Below, one piece after another: positions 9,201 through 18,107 of a stretch of 64,000 nucleotides of DNA. The stretch comes from Pararhodobacter zhoushanensis (GTDB lineage: Bacteria; Pseudomonadota; Alphaproteobacteria; Rhodobacterales; Rhodobacteraceae), in assembly GCF_025949695.1 (NCBI RefSeq), contig NZ_JAPDFL010000001.1, positions 1,408,001-1,472,000 on the forward strand. Reading direction: 5' to 3'. A program made the position numbers and the translations under genes. Below the pieces are notes generated by a model. That model was not told the origin of the DNA and ran no database searches. It saw only the letters and a program-made list of their open reading frames with translations. Every line of letters begins with the position of its first letter. The stretch's first letter is position 1.

Positions 9201-9381
9201 TTGGGCCGGGCAGGGCTTGGGGCGGCGCGTGCCAAGGGCCACGCCTGCCGATGACCAAGCCGCGTAGAGAAGCTGATTGATCAGTGTCTGGGATCTCCGT
9301 AATCAGAGGAGCCTCAGCGGTGTCGTCCGTGCCTGACCGAGCTTAGGGCGCAGGACTATTTCCGTGCCAAAGGATACCCCG

Positions 9382-9732
9382 ATGACGTCTCCGGCCCTGC
9401 TTCCGATCCTGCTGTTGATCTGTTCCAACGTCTTCATGACCTTCGCGTGGTATGGCCATCTGAAGTTCGCCAACAAGCCGCTGATGATCGTGATTCTGGT
9501 CAGCTGGGGCATCGCCTTTGTCGAATATTGCTTCGCTGTCCCCGCCAACCGCATCGGTCATCACGTCTATTCGGCGGCCGAACTGAAGGTCATGCAGGAG
9601 GTCATCACGCTGACGGTTTTCGTCGTCTTCTCGGTCACCTATCTGGGCGAGAGGATCACGATGAACCACCTTGTCGGCTTTGGACTGATTTTCGCCGGGG
9701 CCTTCTTTATCTTCAAGGGCCCCTTCAACTGA
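9382..9732 (+). CDS. DUF486 / DMT-like small membrane protein
   Basis: Inner-membrane protein of 116 residues with four hydrophobic helices, starting LLPILLLICSNVFMTFAWYGHLKF, a recognisable DUF486 opening. The motif GIAFVEYCFAVPANRIGH is typical of that family. The frame opens at GTG 9364, but ATG 9382 has AAAGGA seven bases ahead and matches family length. Function is unknown; DUF486 belongs to the drug/metabolite transporter superfamily. It converges on the beta-lactamase gene with 23 bases between stops. The 180 bases between the mdlD terminator and this gene show no other feature. Confidence 0.75.
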   Translation: MTSPALLPILLLICSNVFMTFAWYGHLKFANKPLMIVILVSWGIAFVEYCFAVPANRIGHHVYSAAELKVMQEVITLTVFVVFSVTYLGERITMNHLVGFGLIFAGAFFIFKGPFN

Positions 9733-9755
9733 GCCAGCGGCGACAGTTTGCGTCT

Positions 9756-10562
9756 TCAGTCCAACGACAGGCGTTGGACCAGCGCAGGCCAGCCGTCCAG
9801 AAACGCTGCACGCGCCATGATGCCCGGCGACTCTGTTTGCCGGGTCTGCGTGCGGGTCAGTCGGACGAAGACCACGCTCTGATCGCCCCGCTCGGCCCAG
9901 CCAACATACCAGCCCCAACCGCGTGCGTAATCAAAGCTGCGGTCGGCGCGGCGGGGATAAGCGCCGCCGGTCTTGCCGTGGATCACCCAGCCGTCGATCT
10001 GGTGTTGCTGCGTGCTGGCGCGGGTGTTGGCCATGGCCCGCGCGCTGACGGGCAGGCTGTCGGTGACAAGGCCGCGCAGGAAGTCGGCCTGCTCGCGCGG
10101 CGAGACCAGCAGCGATGAGGCAATCCACGCGCGTTCCAGCCCGTTGTCGTAACCCGCGTCGCCGCTGAAATCCGCGTTGCCATAGCCAAAGGCGCGGGCA
10201 TAGCGGGTCAGCGTGTCGGCGCCCAACGCGCGGGTGATGCGTTGCGAGTACCAGACCACGGAATAGAGCAGCCAGTCGGTGGGCGTGGTGTCGCGCCGCC
10301 AGTTTTCGCCGCCCCAGTCGGGGTCTGCGGGCTGGAAGGACAGGACCGGTTGCAGCGGGTCTTGCAGGAAGCCCGTGTCGAAGCCGATCACCGCCAAGGG
10401 CAGCTTGAAGGTCGAGGCCGGGGTGACGCGACTGTCGCAGTCGCCCTCTTCCAGCAGCACCGCGCCGGTGCCCGCGTCCAGCGCCAGCGTGCAGAGCGTA
10501 TCAACCTGCGCCAGCGCCGGAGAGGCGAGGCACAGGCTCAGAGCAAGGAAGATCGCGCGCAT
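9756..10562 (-). CDS. Class D (OXA-type) beta-lactamase
   Basis: Secreted serine beta-lactamase of 268 residues. Signal peptide MRAIFLALSLCLASPALA is followed by QVD. All class D signatures are present: Ser50-Thr-Phe-Lys53 (STFK) nucleophile motif, Ser101-Val-Val (SXV), YGN at 127-129, the AWIASSLLVSPREQADFL segment, and KTG at 197-199, then WGWYVGWAE. ATG 10562 is preferred over the earlier ATG because GGGAG lies seven bases upstream and the signal peptide then begins correctly. No mobile element or integron sequence is near, so it looks intrinsic. Being class D is firm; its spectrum and whether it is expressed cannot be told. Confidence 0.87.
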   Translation of the reverse strand: MRAIFLALSLCLASPALAQVDTLCTLALDAGTGAVLLEEGDCDSRVTPASTFKLPLAVIGFDTGFLQDPLQPVLSFQPADPDWGGENWRRDTTPTDWLLYSVVWYSQRITRALGADTLTRYARAFGYGNADFSGDAGYDNGLERAWIASSLLVSPREQADFLRGLVTDSLPVSARAMANTRASTQQHQIDGWVIHGKTGGAYPRRADRSFDYARGWGWYVGWAERGDQSVVFVRLTRTQTRQTESPGIMARAAFLDGWPALVQRLSLD

Positions 10563-10601
10563 GGAGGGCTCCCATTCTGGCACCCGTCCTAAGCGGGCGA
10601 A

Positions 10602-10624
10602 AGGGGCGGGGCAAGCCGCCCCCC
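10602..10624 (-). terminator. Possible terminator of the TRAP operon
   Basis: GGGGCGG / CCGCCCC hairpin just beyond the dctM stop, followed on the minus strand by CCTTTCGCC. The T-run is weak. Confidence 0.45.
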
Positions 10625-10625
10625 G

Positions 10626-11921
10626 TCACCCCATCGTGCGCGGCAACCAAAGCACAATCGCCGGGAAAGCCACCAGTATCCCCAGCCTGAGCACATCGGC
10701 TGCAATGAACGGCAGCACCCCACGGAAGATCACCGGCAGTTTGACGTCCTTGGCTATCATATTGATCACATAGACGTTTATCCCCACCGGTGGCGTAATT
10801 AGCCCCAGTTCTGCGGTCATCACGATGATGATGCCGAACCAGATCGGATCAAAGCCCAGATGCACGATCACCGGATAGACGATCGGCACCATCAGGATGA
10901 TCATCGCCATGGAATCAAGGATGCAGCCCGCGATCACGAACACCAGCAGGATCAGGGCCAGCGTGCCCATCGGGCCGTAATCCAGCGCCACCAGCCACGC
11001 GGTCAGCTTTTGCGGCGATTGGGTGATCGCCAGGAAATAGCCAAACAGGATCGCGCCGATCAGGACGGTGTAGACCGAGACCGAGGTCCGCAGCGCTTCG
11101 GTCAGGCTGTCGACGATCTGGCGGAACGTCAGGCGCCCGCGCACGATGCCGACGATCATGGTGAGCAGCGCCCCGATGGCCGAAGCCTCGGTCGGGGTGG
11201 CAACACCCCAGTAGATCGAGCCGATCACCATCACGAAGAGCAGCACAACCGCCCAGATCCCGGCCATGGAGCGCATGGCCTCACCCAGATTGAACGGCGT
11301 GCCCGCTGGCAAGGATTTGCGGTGACCGATCAGGAGGGCGGCCATATACATGGTGATCGCCAGAATGCCCGGCACGATCCCGGCGATGAACAGCTTACCC
11401 ACATCGGTTTCGGTGATGTAGGCATAGACCACCATCACCACCGAGGGCGGGATCAGGATGCCCAGCGTGCCGCCCGCAGCAATCACGCCCGAGGCCGCGT
11501 CGTCCTTGTAGCCAAAGCGGCGCATCTCGGGCAGGGCGATCTTGGTCATCGTCGCGGCGGTGGCGACGGACGAGCCGCAGATCGCGGCAAAGCCACCACA
11601 GGCGGCGATGGTGGACAGGCCCAACCCGCCCTTGAACTGCCCGAGCCACGCGTTCCCGGCTCGGAACAGTTCGCGGCTGATGCCCGAGTTGGTGGCGAAA
11701 ATGCCCATCAGGATGAAAAAGCTGACCAGCGTCAGGTTGAAGTCGGTGATCACGCGGATCGGCGAGGTTGCCAGCAGGTTCAGCGCCGGATTGATCCCGC
11801 GAACCGCGGCAAAGCCAAACACCCCCACCAGCCCCATCGCCACGCCAATCGGCACGCGCAGCGCCATCATGCCGAACAGCGCAAGGAAGCCGACAACGGC
11901 AATCAGATCGGTATAGGCCAT
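10626..11921 (-). CDS. dctM: TRAP transporter large permease (DctM)
   Basis: Large membrane subunit that couples import of an organic acid to a sodium gradient; 431 residues, about twelve hydrophobic segments. Family features include the opening LIAVVGFLALFGMMALRVPIGVAM, SPIRVITDFNLTLVSFFILMG, and LGLITPPVGINVYVINMIA near the end. It lies one base downstream of dctQ. The ligand is unknown; neighbouring catabolic genes suggest an aromatic or 2-hydroxy acid. Confidence 0.9.
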   Translation of the reverse strand: MAYTDLIAVVGFLALFGMMALRVPIGVAMGLVGVFGFAAVRGINPALNLLATSPIRVITDFNLTLVSFFILMGIFATNSGISRELFRAGNAWLGQFKGGLGLSTIAACGGFAAICGSSVATAATMTKIALPEMRRFGYKDDAASGVIAAGGTLGILIPPSVVMVVYAYITETDVGKLFIAGIVPGILAITMYMAALLIGHRKSLPAGTPFNLGEAMRSMAGIWAVVLLFVMVIGSIYWGVATPTEASAIGALLTMIVGIVRGRLTFRQIVDSLTEALRTSVSVYTVLIGAILFGYFLAITQSPQKLTAWLVALDYGPMGTLALILLVFVIAGCILDSMAMIILMVPIVYPVIVHLGFDPIWFGIIIVMTAELGLITPPVGINVYVINMIAKDVKLPVIFRGVLPFIAADVLRLGILVAFPAIVLWLPRTMG

Positions 11922-11922
11922 G

Positions 11923-12435
11923 TCAGTCCACCTTTTGCGCGGCGTCGCGCTCGAATTCAGGATCGGCCTTGCCGGTCGCCAGCAGGAACATCCGCACGGT
12001 AATGGTAACGATGCTGATCGCTGTGCCGGCCCAGATCAGCGCCATCAGCGGCCAGACCGGAAAGCGCAGATCAAATGTCGCCTCGTTCGAACGCATGGCA
12101 CTTTCAACGCGGGTGAACATTTTCCACGTCAGCAGGATGACGAAGAACAGCAGCACCAGCCATGCCAGCAGCTCGACCCAGCGCCGCACGCGTTCGGGCA
12201 TCATCTCGACAAACAGGTCAACGGTGATGTGCCCGCCGCGATACCCGACCGAGGCAAAGCCCCACATGATGCAGGCTCCCAGCAACAGGCGCGAGACGTC
12301 GAAACTGTCAGGGATCGGGCTGGTTAGGGCATAACGTCCAATCGCGGACGCGACGATCAGGATCGTGCAGAGGCCAAGCAAAAGCCCGGCCAGCATTTCC
12401 ACGATCCGGCAGAAATTTTCGAGGATCTTGACCAA
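11923..12435 (-). CDS. dctQ: TRAP transporter small permease (DctQ)
   Basis: Small membrane subunit, 170 residues with four hydrophobic segments (for example MLAGLLLGLCTILIVASAIGRYAL and VELLAWLVLLFFVILLTWKMF). It contains the DctQ-like RLLLGACIMWGFASVGYRGGHITVDL region, in which GGHI.VD is typical. Order P-Q-M on the minus strand is standard. Separated from dctP by 80 bases that hold a stem-loop. Confidence 0.88.
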   Translation of the reverse strand: MVKILENFCRIVEMLAGLLLGLCTILIVASAIGRYALTSPIPDSFDVSRLLLGACIMWGFASVGYRGGHITVDLFVEMMPERVRRWVELLAWLVLLFFVILLTWKMFTRVESAMRSNEATFDLRFPVWPLMALIWAGTAISIVTITVRMFLLATGKADPEFERDAAQKVD

Positions 12436-12464
12436 GGGATACGTCCGTTCGTCAGAAGAAAGGC

Positions 12465-12487
12465 CCGGGCGGAAGGTCTCCGCCCGG
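12465..12487 (-). terminator. Stem-loop between dctP and dctQ
   Basis: Perfect 9-bp stem CCGGGCGGA / TCCGCCCGG with a 5-base loop, followed on the minus strand by GCCTTTCTTCT. In this position it probably limits read-through into dctQM or stabilises the dctP message, giving excess binding protein. Confidence 0.6.
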
Positions 12488-12515
12488 TGCTCAGAGGGTC
12501 AGATCGACCGATGGT

Positions 12516-13538
12516 TCACTCGCCGTAGAGGCCGTCATACCGCGCCAGCGAGTCGCGCAGGCCCTGCATGATCGCTGCGCCGTCCTGGCCTTGGCTTTCC
12601 ATCAGCGCCAGCCATTCTTCGGTCAGCGGTGCTGCAGCTTCCTGCCACATCGCGACCTGCTCGGCGTTGGGGGTGTGCATCGTGTGCGCCGGATCGGCGG
12701 CGATGCGTTCACGGCCCGCAGCTTCAGCACCCGCCCAGCCGGTTGACATCTGCTCGGCCATTTCGGGTGTGCAATGGTCCATCATGACCTGACGCAGATC
12801 CTCGGGCAGCCCGTCGATCATGCCGCGGTTCATGACGAACGCGTTGATCGACGCGTAGAAGGGCATGTCGAGGTGATGCGTGACCAGACTGTCGGCGCCG
12901 AAGATATAGAGCGACTCCCACGGGCTTTGCGTGATGTCGGCGGTGCCGTTCGACAGCGCCTCACGCATCGCAGGGGCGGGCACCTGAACCGAGGCGCCGC
13001 CCAGCAGGTTCACGAACCGTGCTTCGGTGGCGTTGGCCGGGCGCACGGTGTGGCCGCGCACGTCTTCGGGCACCAGGATCGGGGACTTGCCGTGCATGGT
13101 TCCCGGATCATGGGTCAGGGCCATGCAGAAGTAGGTCTCGGACATCTCCTGATCGTCGTAGTTCTGATACCACTCGGTCAGGCCCCGCACCGCGCCCGTT
13201 GCGTTGGCGAACAGGAACGGCAGCTCGGCCGCGGCCAGAATGGGGAAGCGGCCCGGCTGATAGCCCGGGTTGATAAAGGCGATGTCGGCGATGCCGTCGC
13301 GGGCCATGTCATAGTGGTCTGCTGCCGCGCCAAGCTGCTGTGCCGGGAAAATGTCGATCGCGATGCGCCCTCCCGACGCCTCCGAAATCGACTGGATCCA
13401 CGGCTCGATTCCCAGCGTCTGCAGCGGGTGCGTACCGGGCACCCAATGCGCGAGGCTGAGCGTGTAGTCCTGTGCGAGAGCCGTTTGGCCAAGGCATAGA
13501 GCAACGGCCGTGGCAGTTGCCAAGGTTCTGGTGTTCAT
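12516..13538 (-). CDS. dctP: TRAP transporter substrate-binding protein (DctP)
   Basis: Periplasmic binding protein, 340 residues. Start ATG 13538 follows GGGAGGAAATC and begins a signal peptide (MNTRTLATATAVALCLGQTALA, then QDYTL). Family features are LSLAHWVPGTHPLQT, ADIAFINPGYQPGRFP, and the DVRGHTVRPANATEARFVNLLGG ligand region, where Arg would hold a carboxylate. The subtype resembles binding proteins with WESLYIFGADSLVTHHLDMP. First gene of the TRAP operon and divergent from the ThDP/FAD unit. The ligand is unknown but is likely a carboxylic acid. Confidence 0.87.
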   Translation of the reverse strand: MNTRTLATATAVALCLGQTALAQDYTLSLAHWVPGTHPLQTLGIEPWIQSISEASGGRIAIDIFPAQQLGAAADHYDMARDGIADIAFINPGYQPGRFPILAAAELPFLFANATGAVRGLTEWYQNYDDQEMSETYFCMALTHDPGTMHGKSPILVPEDVRGHTVRPANATEARFVNLLGGASVQVPAPAMREALSNGTADITQSPWESLYIFGADSLVTHHLDMPFYASINAFVMNRGMIDGLPEDLRQVMMDHCTPEMAEQMSTGWAGAEAAGRERIAADPAHTMHTPNAEQVAMWQEAAAPLTEEWLALMESQGQDGAAIMQGLRDSLARYDGLYGE

Positions 13539-13602
13539 TGATTTCCTCCCTCGAAGTCCGGGCTGCCACCTGTCAGTGTGCGGCGGCAGGGCTTCACCTG
13601 AT

Positions 13603-13612
13603 ATGTGTACAT
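13603..13612. promoter_or_regulatory. ATGTGTACAT operator candidate for dctPQM
   Basis: One base different from the perfect palindrome ATGTATACAT found in front of the ThDP gene and ligA. It lies about 65 bases ahead of the dctP start, downstream of TTGTCA on the minus strand, close to where a -10 element would be. Confidence 0.55.
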
Positions 13613-13954
13613 GTCGCAGGCCTCCTGACAAGGAATTTTCATGAACCATTCTCAATCTTAGCCGTGATCGGGCGTGCGACATCGGCGGCCGTGGCAGCAA
13701 TTTCGGGAAAGCCGGAAACAAGGATCGGTCTTTGATTCCGGCGGCTTGCAGGGTTTTGCGATGATCCTGACCGCAAAAAGACAGGAAATTCCCGACCTGA
13801 GCGGATTTTCCAGCGGTGTGAACCGCAGCGCTGACACCGCGGCGGGGAAACCTGTCGCCGAATCAGTGTCAGGGGCCCGAATAGGTCGCGCCCGTGCCCG
13901 ATTTCTGCCGTGAAGCCGGACTAGCCAGCATCTGGCCCGTTGCGAAGGGCTCTT

Positions 13955-13987
13955 TTGTCAGGCAGACTGACAAGCAATGTATACATT
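13955..13987 (+). promoter_or_regulatory. Promoter and operator of the ThDP/FAD unit
   Basis: TTGTCAG-N5-CTGACAA is a perfect 7-bp inverted repeat (13955-13973) whose left arm can act as -35 (TTGTCA). The perfect 12-bp palindrome AATGTATACATT (13976-13987) covers the -10 position (TGTATA at 17-base spacing). The start codon is 14 bases beyond. An operator on the -10 implies repression. Confidence 0.6.
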
Positions 13988-14001
13988 CTGGGAGGGGTGG
14001 C

Positions 14002-15657
14002 ATGAAAGTCGGAGAGGCAATCGCCGAAATTCTCAAACGCGAAGGCGTTGAGATGGTCATCGGCTATCCGGTCAATCACGTGCTCGAATACGCCGCAATG
14101 GCCGATATCCGGCCGATCATCGTGCGGCAGGAACGCACCGGCGCGCATATGGCTGATGCCATCAGCCGGATGACCAGCGGCGCGAAAATCGGCGTGTTTG
14201 TCATGCAGTCGGGCCCGGGGGCCGAGAACACCTATGGCGCCATCGCGCAGGCTTTTGCGGAATCGGTGCCGCTGTTGGTCATGCCGGGCGGGTATCACCG
14301 GCGGCTGGCGCATGTCTCGCCGAACTATAATTCGACGCTCTCGATGCGCGACATCACCAAATCGGCCGAGCCGATCAACGATGCCCGCGAGATCCCCAGC
14401 ATCATGCGCCGCGCCTTTTCGCGGCTCAAGAACGGGCGCGGCGGTCCGGTTCTGGTCGAAATCCCCAACGACATCTGGAACGATGACGTGCCTGAGCCGC
14501 TGAACTACACGCCGGTCCTGCGCACCCGCTATGGCCCCGATCCGGCGGCGGTGGTGCAGGCCGTTGACCTGCTCGCCGGGGCGAAACGCCCGGTGATCTA
14601 TGCGGGGCAGGGTGTGCATTACGCCAAAGCCTGGCCGCAGCTCAAAGCACTGGCCGAACGGCTGTCGATCCCGGTCTGCACCTCGCTCGAAGGCAAAAGC
14701 GCGTTTCCTGAGGACCACCAGCTCGCGCTCGGCTCGGGCGGTGCGGCCCTGCCGCTGACCGTGCGGCATTTCCTCGATACGGCGGATGTGATCTTCGGTA
14801 TCGGCTGCTCATTCACCGAAACCGCCTTTGGCGTCGAGATGCCGTTGGGCAAGCGGGTGATCCATGCGACACTGGACCCCGACCACGTCAACAAGGATAT
14901 CGAGGCCGAAATCGCGCTGGTCGGTGACGCCGCGCTGATGCTCGACGCCGTTCTGGCCGAGATCGACGCCCGCCGCCTGCCGACCCCCGACCCGCGCGCC
15001 GTGGCCGACGAAATCCAGCGCGTCCGCGCGCCGTGGATGAAGAAATGGATGGTCAAGCTCAAGTCCGACGAGGCGCCGTTCCGCCCCTACCGCGTGCTCT
15101 GGGACCTGCAGCACACCGTCGATGTCGCCAACACCATCATCACCCATGACGCCGGCAGCCCCCGCGACCAGCTCTCGCCCTTCTGGGTCTCGACCACGCC
15201 GCTCAGCTATATCGGCTGGGGCAAATCCACCCAGCTTGGTTATGGTCTGGGGCTGGCGATGGGCGCGAAACTGGCCTGCCCGGACAAGCTGTGCATCAAC
15301 GTTTGGGGCGATGCGGCGATCGGCTTTACCGGCATGGATTTTGAAACGGCGGTGCGCGAACGCATTCCGATCCTGTCGATCCTGCTGAACAACCACTCGA
15401 TGGCAATGGAACTGCCAATCATGCCGGTATCGACGGAAAAATACCGCTCGACCGACATCGGCGGTGACTATGCCGCCTTTGCCCGCGCCATGGGCGGCTA
15501 CGGCGAACGCATCACCGAGGTGGCCGAGATCATCCCGGCGATCAAACGCGGCATCGCGGCGACCGAGGCGGGGCAACCCGCGCTCTTGGAGTTCATCACC
15601 TGCCAAGAGATTGAATCGTCGAAATATCCGCGCGGCAGCGGGAGCCTGTATCCGTGA
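14002..15657 (+). CDS. Acetolactate-synthase-like ThDP enzyme of unknown substrate
   Basis: Thiamine-diphosphate enzyme of 551 residues. Domain order is PYR (N-terminal, with the activating Glu in IIVRQERTGAHMADA), middle Rossmann-like domain (AKRPVIYAGQGVHYAKA), and PP domain with ThDP motif GDAAIGFTGMDFETAVRE...LLNN. The start ATG 14002 follows GGGAGGGG. It is distinct from mdlC in this window: it lacks the NLHSAAG and FTYH histidines, so benzoylformate decarboxylase activity is not supported. Its last bases overlap the FAD oxidase start (GTGA), so both are co-translated. Lyase, ligase and decarboxylase activities are all possible. Confidence 0.75.
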   Translation: MKVGEAIAEILKREGVEMVIGYPVNHVLEYAAMADIRPIIVRQERTGAHMADAISRMTSGAKIGVFVMQSGPGAENTYGAIAQAFAESVPLLVMPGGYHRRLAHVSPNYNSTLSMRDITKSAEPINDAREIPSIMRRAFSRLKNGRGGPVLVEIPNDIWNDDVPEPLNYTPVLRTRYGPDPAAVVQAVDLLAGAKRPVIYAGQGVHYAKAWPQLKALAERLSIPVCTSLEGKSAFPEDHQLALGSGGAALPLTVRHFLDTADVIFGIGCSFTETAFGVEMPLGKRVIHATLDPDHVNKDIEAEIALVGDAALMLDAVLAEIDARRLPTPDPRAVADEIQRVRAPWMKKWMVKLKSDEAPFRPYRVLWDLQHTVDVANTIITHDAGSPRDQLSPFWVSTTPLSYIGWGKSTQLGYGLGLAMGAKLACPDKLCINVWGDAAIGFTGMDFETAVRERIPILSILLNNHSMAMELPIMPVSTEKYRSTDIGGDYAAFARAMGGYGERITEVAEIIPAIKRGIAATEAGQPALLEFITCQEIESSKYPRGSGSLYP

Positions 15658-17030
15658 ACCTGACCCATACGATCACCGCGCTGCAAGGGCTGCTGGGCGA
15701 GCGTCTGACCACCGCCAACGCCGTGCGCGACCACCACAGCCGTGACACCGGCTGGCACGCCGCCGCGATGCCCGACGCTGTCGCGTTTCCGCGCACGGTC
15801 GGTGAGGTGCAAGAAATCGTGCGCCTTTGCGTCGAAAATGATGTGCCCATGGTGCCCTACGGTGCGGGTTCGTCGATGGAGGGCCACACGATCCCCGCGC
15901 GGGGTGGCATCACCATCGACACCCGCGAGATGAACCAGATCCTTGAAATCCGGCCCCAAGACGGGTTGGCGGTGGTGCAATCAGGTGTCACGCGCAAGCA
16001 GCTGAACACCGAATTGCGCGCGACGGGCCTGATGTTCTCGGTTGATCCGGGCGCGGATGCGTCACTGGGCGGCATGGCCTCGACCCGCGGGTCGGGGACG
16101 ATGGCCTACCGCTATGGCACGATGCGCGACAATGTACTGGCGCTGAAAGTGGTGACGCCGGACGGCAAGCTGGTGAAAACCGGCAGCCGGGCGCGGAAGT
16201 CCTCGACCGGCTATGATCTGACGCATCTCTTTGTCGGGGCCGAGGGCACGCTGGGTGTGATCACAGAACTCACCGTGCGCCTGCACCCGATCCCCGAAGC
16301 GATTTCTTCGGCCGTTTGCGCCTTTCCCGATGCCGCCAGCGCGGTCGAAACCGTGATCGAGGCGGTGCAATACGGCGTGCCCATGGCACGGGTCGAGTTT
16401 CTGGACGCCGTCGCTGTGGCCGGGGTGAACGCGTATTCCAAAACCACGATGAAGGTCGCGCCGACCCTGATGTTCGAATTCCACGGCACCGATGCCTGGG
16501 TTGCCGAACAGGCGCAGATTGTCGCCGGGATCGCCGCCGACCACGGTGCCGAAGATTTCGTCTGGACCGCGGATGCCGAGGAACGTACGAAACTCTGGCA
16601 AGCGCGGCATGATCTCTACTGGGCGACCAAGGCGATCCGCCCGGGCAGCGAGCTCTATACCGGCGATATCTGTGTGCCGATTTCGGAATTGGCCGGCCAG
16701 ATCGAAGCGGCGCGTGCCGATATCGAGGACAGCTTTCTGTTGGGTCAGATCATCGGCCATGTCGGTGACGGCAATTATCACGCGGCTTATATCATCCAGC
16801 CCGACGATGCCCGCGAGTTGGCCGAGGCCGAGCGTCTGGCCGAGCGTCTGGTCGAGCGTGCCCTTACCGTCGGTGGCACGGCGAGCGGCGAGCACGGGAT
16901 CGGCACCGGAAAGCTGAAATTCCTGCGCGCCGAGCACGGGGATGCGGCGGTCGATCTCATGAAGACGCTGAAATCAGCGATCGACCCGAAAGGGTTGATG
17001 AACCCGGGGAAGTTGGGTCAGGGGGGCTGA
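15654..17030 (+). CDS. FAD-linked 2-hydroxyacid oxidase (GlcD / D-lactate dehydrogenase family)
   Basis: Flavoenzyme of 458 residues that oxidises a D-2-hydroxy acid to the 2-oxo acid. It has the PCMH FAD domain (VPYGAGSSMEGHTIPARGG, DPGADASLGGMASTRGSGT, FVGAEGTLGVITELTVRLHP) and the FAD-oxidase C-terminal domain ending in GGTASGEHGIGTGKLKFL and IDPKGLMNPGKL. Start is GTG 15654 overlapping the upstream stop by four bases. Coupling to a ThDP enzyme and closeness to a TRAP importer and mdlCD make D-lactate, glycolate or a D-mandelate-type acid possible substrates; the sequence does not decide. Confidence 0.83.
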   Translation: MNLTHTITALQGLLGERLTTANAVRDHHSRDTGWHAAAMPDAVAFPRTVGEVQEIVRLCVENDVPMVPYGAGSSMEGHTIPARGGITIDTREMNQILEIRPQDGLAVVQSGVTRKQLNTELRATGLMFSVDPGADASLGGMASTRGSGTMAYRYGTMRDNVLALKVVTPDGKLVKTGSRARKSSTGYDLTHLFVGAEGTLGVITELTVRLHPIPEAISSAVCAFPDAASAVETVIEAVQYGVPMARVEFLDAVAVAGVNAYSKTTMKVAPTLMFEFHGTDAWVAEQAQIVAGIAADHGAEDFVWTADAEERTKLWQARHDLYWATKAIRPGSELYTGDICVPISELAGQIEAARADIEDSFLLGQIIGHVGDGNYHAAYIIQPDDARELAEAERLAERLVERALTVGGTASGEHGIGTGKLKFLRAEHGDAAVDLMKTLKSAIDPKGLMNPGKLGQGG

Positions 17031-18107
17031 CTGGCCCGGCGCGGTCTGAAGAGATGCCGGTCCCTGCGGGCCGGCGTCCGTTGTTGGCGGCGGGCAGGCG
17101 GGTGATTCAGTCAAGATGTGCAAGTCGGCGTTGTTGACGCGCGGTCCAGGACGTTTCTCGTTCCCGGTAAGATGGACGACAGCTCGGGGGTCACACAAAA
17201 ATCGAGCAGATTCGTGACCGATGATCCTTACCCTCTCGGCGCCATTCTGGTCGGAATCCCTTTGGGTGCGATGCTGGAAGACTGCAATTGCGGGTTTGAT
17301 GACTGCAAGAAGGCCGATGTCAACCAGACAGCGACTGCGGGCCGCCTGACCGACACCATGCTGTGGTTGCGCGATGCGCTGCTCAACACGCACGTAGTGC
17401 GATGCGCATGGCGTGCGGTGCCAGATGCAGACACATCTGTTGGCAAGCAGTTCCCGAGCTGGCGTGCCGCGCTCACAACAGGGTGGGGATACTTCCGAGC
17501 AGCGCTAATCTGACCGCAAGCCGGCAAAGCCGCAAATGCTGCGGTTCGCAAATCCGACCCGCGACACGAGCCAATCGTTGCTTGAAACAGCCAGGATTCC
17601 GGGTGTTCTGGACGATCTCGACAATGTTCTGCCCGATGTCGATCGTCCGATCGATGCCTGTGCTGTTGAACAATTACGGCTTCATCGCTCCGCACGGCTC
17701 AGCGCTGCGAAACGCTAACCGGGCCCGGGAGGTCTGGGCTTCAAGGCAATCTTTGATGTCGGCCTTGCCCGGCTTTTGTTCCGTGATTTGTGGTGTTGTC
17801 CCTTGGTTCTGTGAGGTGTCCCGCAGGTTCGGCGAGCGGGCAGGTTTGGTCTGTGCGCCCTTTCGGACGCGCGAGTTGCACCGCGTTGACCTATCTCCAA
17901 GGCCAGCGAGGCGCGTGGTCCGTCCTCATTGGTTGCGCCACGCGCCGCTGACGGAGCCCCGCGATCTCATGGAAAAGCGTCGCTCCTGACCGACCGGCGG
18001 GGTGCAGATACCTCGGCTTGTTGCTCACCTCAGGTACTGCCGTCTCGCGACAAAGGCCTGTTTCCGTCACCGGCGATTACACGGACCCTATCGGCAGAAT
18101 TTCTGGG
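17031..18107. other. 1.1 kb region with no recognisable gene
   Basis: Short open frames occur on both strands (longest about 200 codons at 17363-17989 +, others at 17228-17695 and 17473-17673 on minus) but none has a ribosome site, a family motif or consistent codon bias, and they overlap in conflicting frames. No terminal inverted repeats or transposase motif were seen. It separates the catabolic block from the chemotaxis operon and may hold decayed genes or regulatory DNA. Confidence 0.5.

Larger units (their letters stand above)
13539..14001. promoter_or_regulatory. Divergent control region between dctP and the ThDP enzyme gene
   Basis: A 463-base gap with no gene. Both ends carry the same pattern read towards their own gene: a TTGTCAGG element followed 12 to 17 bases later by an ATGTRTACAT palindrome. 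For the + gene the pattern is at 13955-13987; for dctP it is at about 13603-13630 on the minus strand. The middle shows no clear feature. Confidence 0.6.

Noticed and set aside
17118..17989. Short frames in the gene-poor kilobase as hypothetical genes
   Set aside because: They overlap in different frames and strands, lack ribosome sites and match nothing I know. Calling any one would be a guess.
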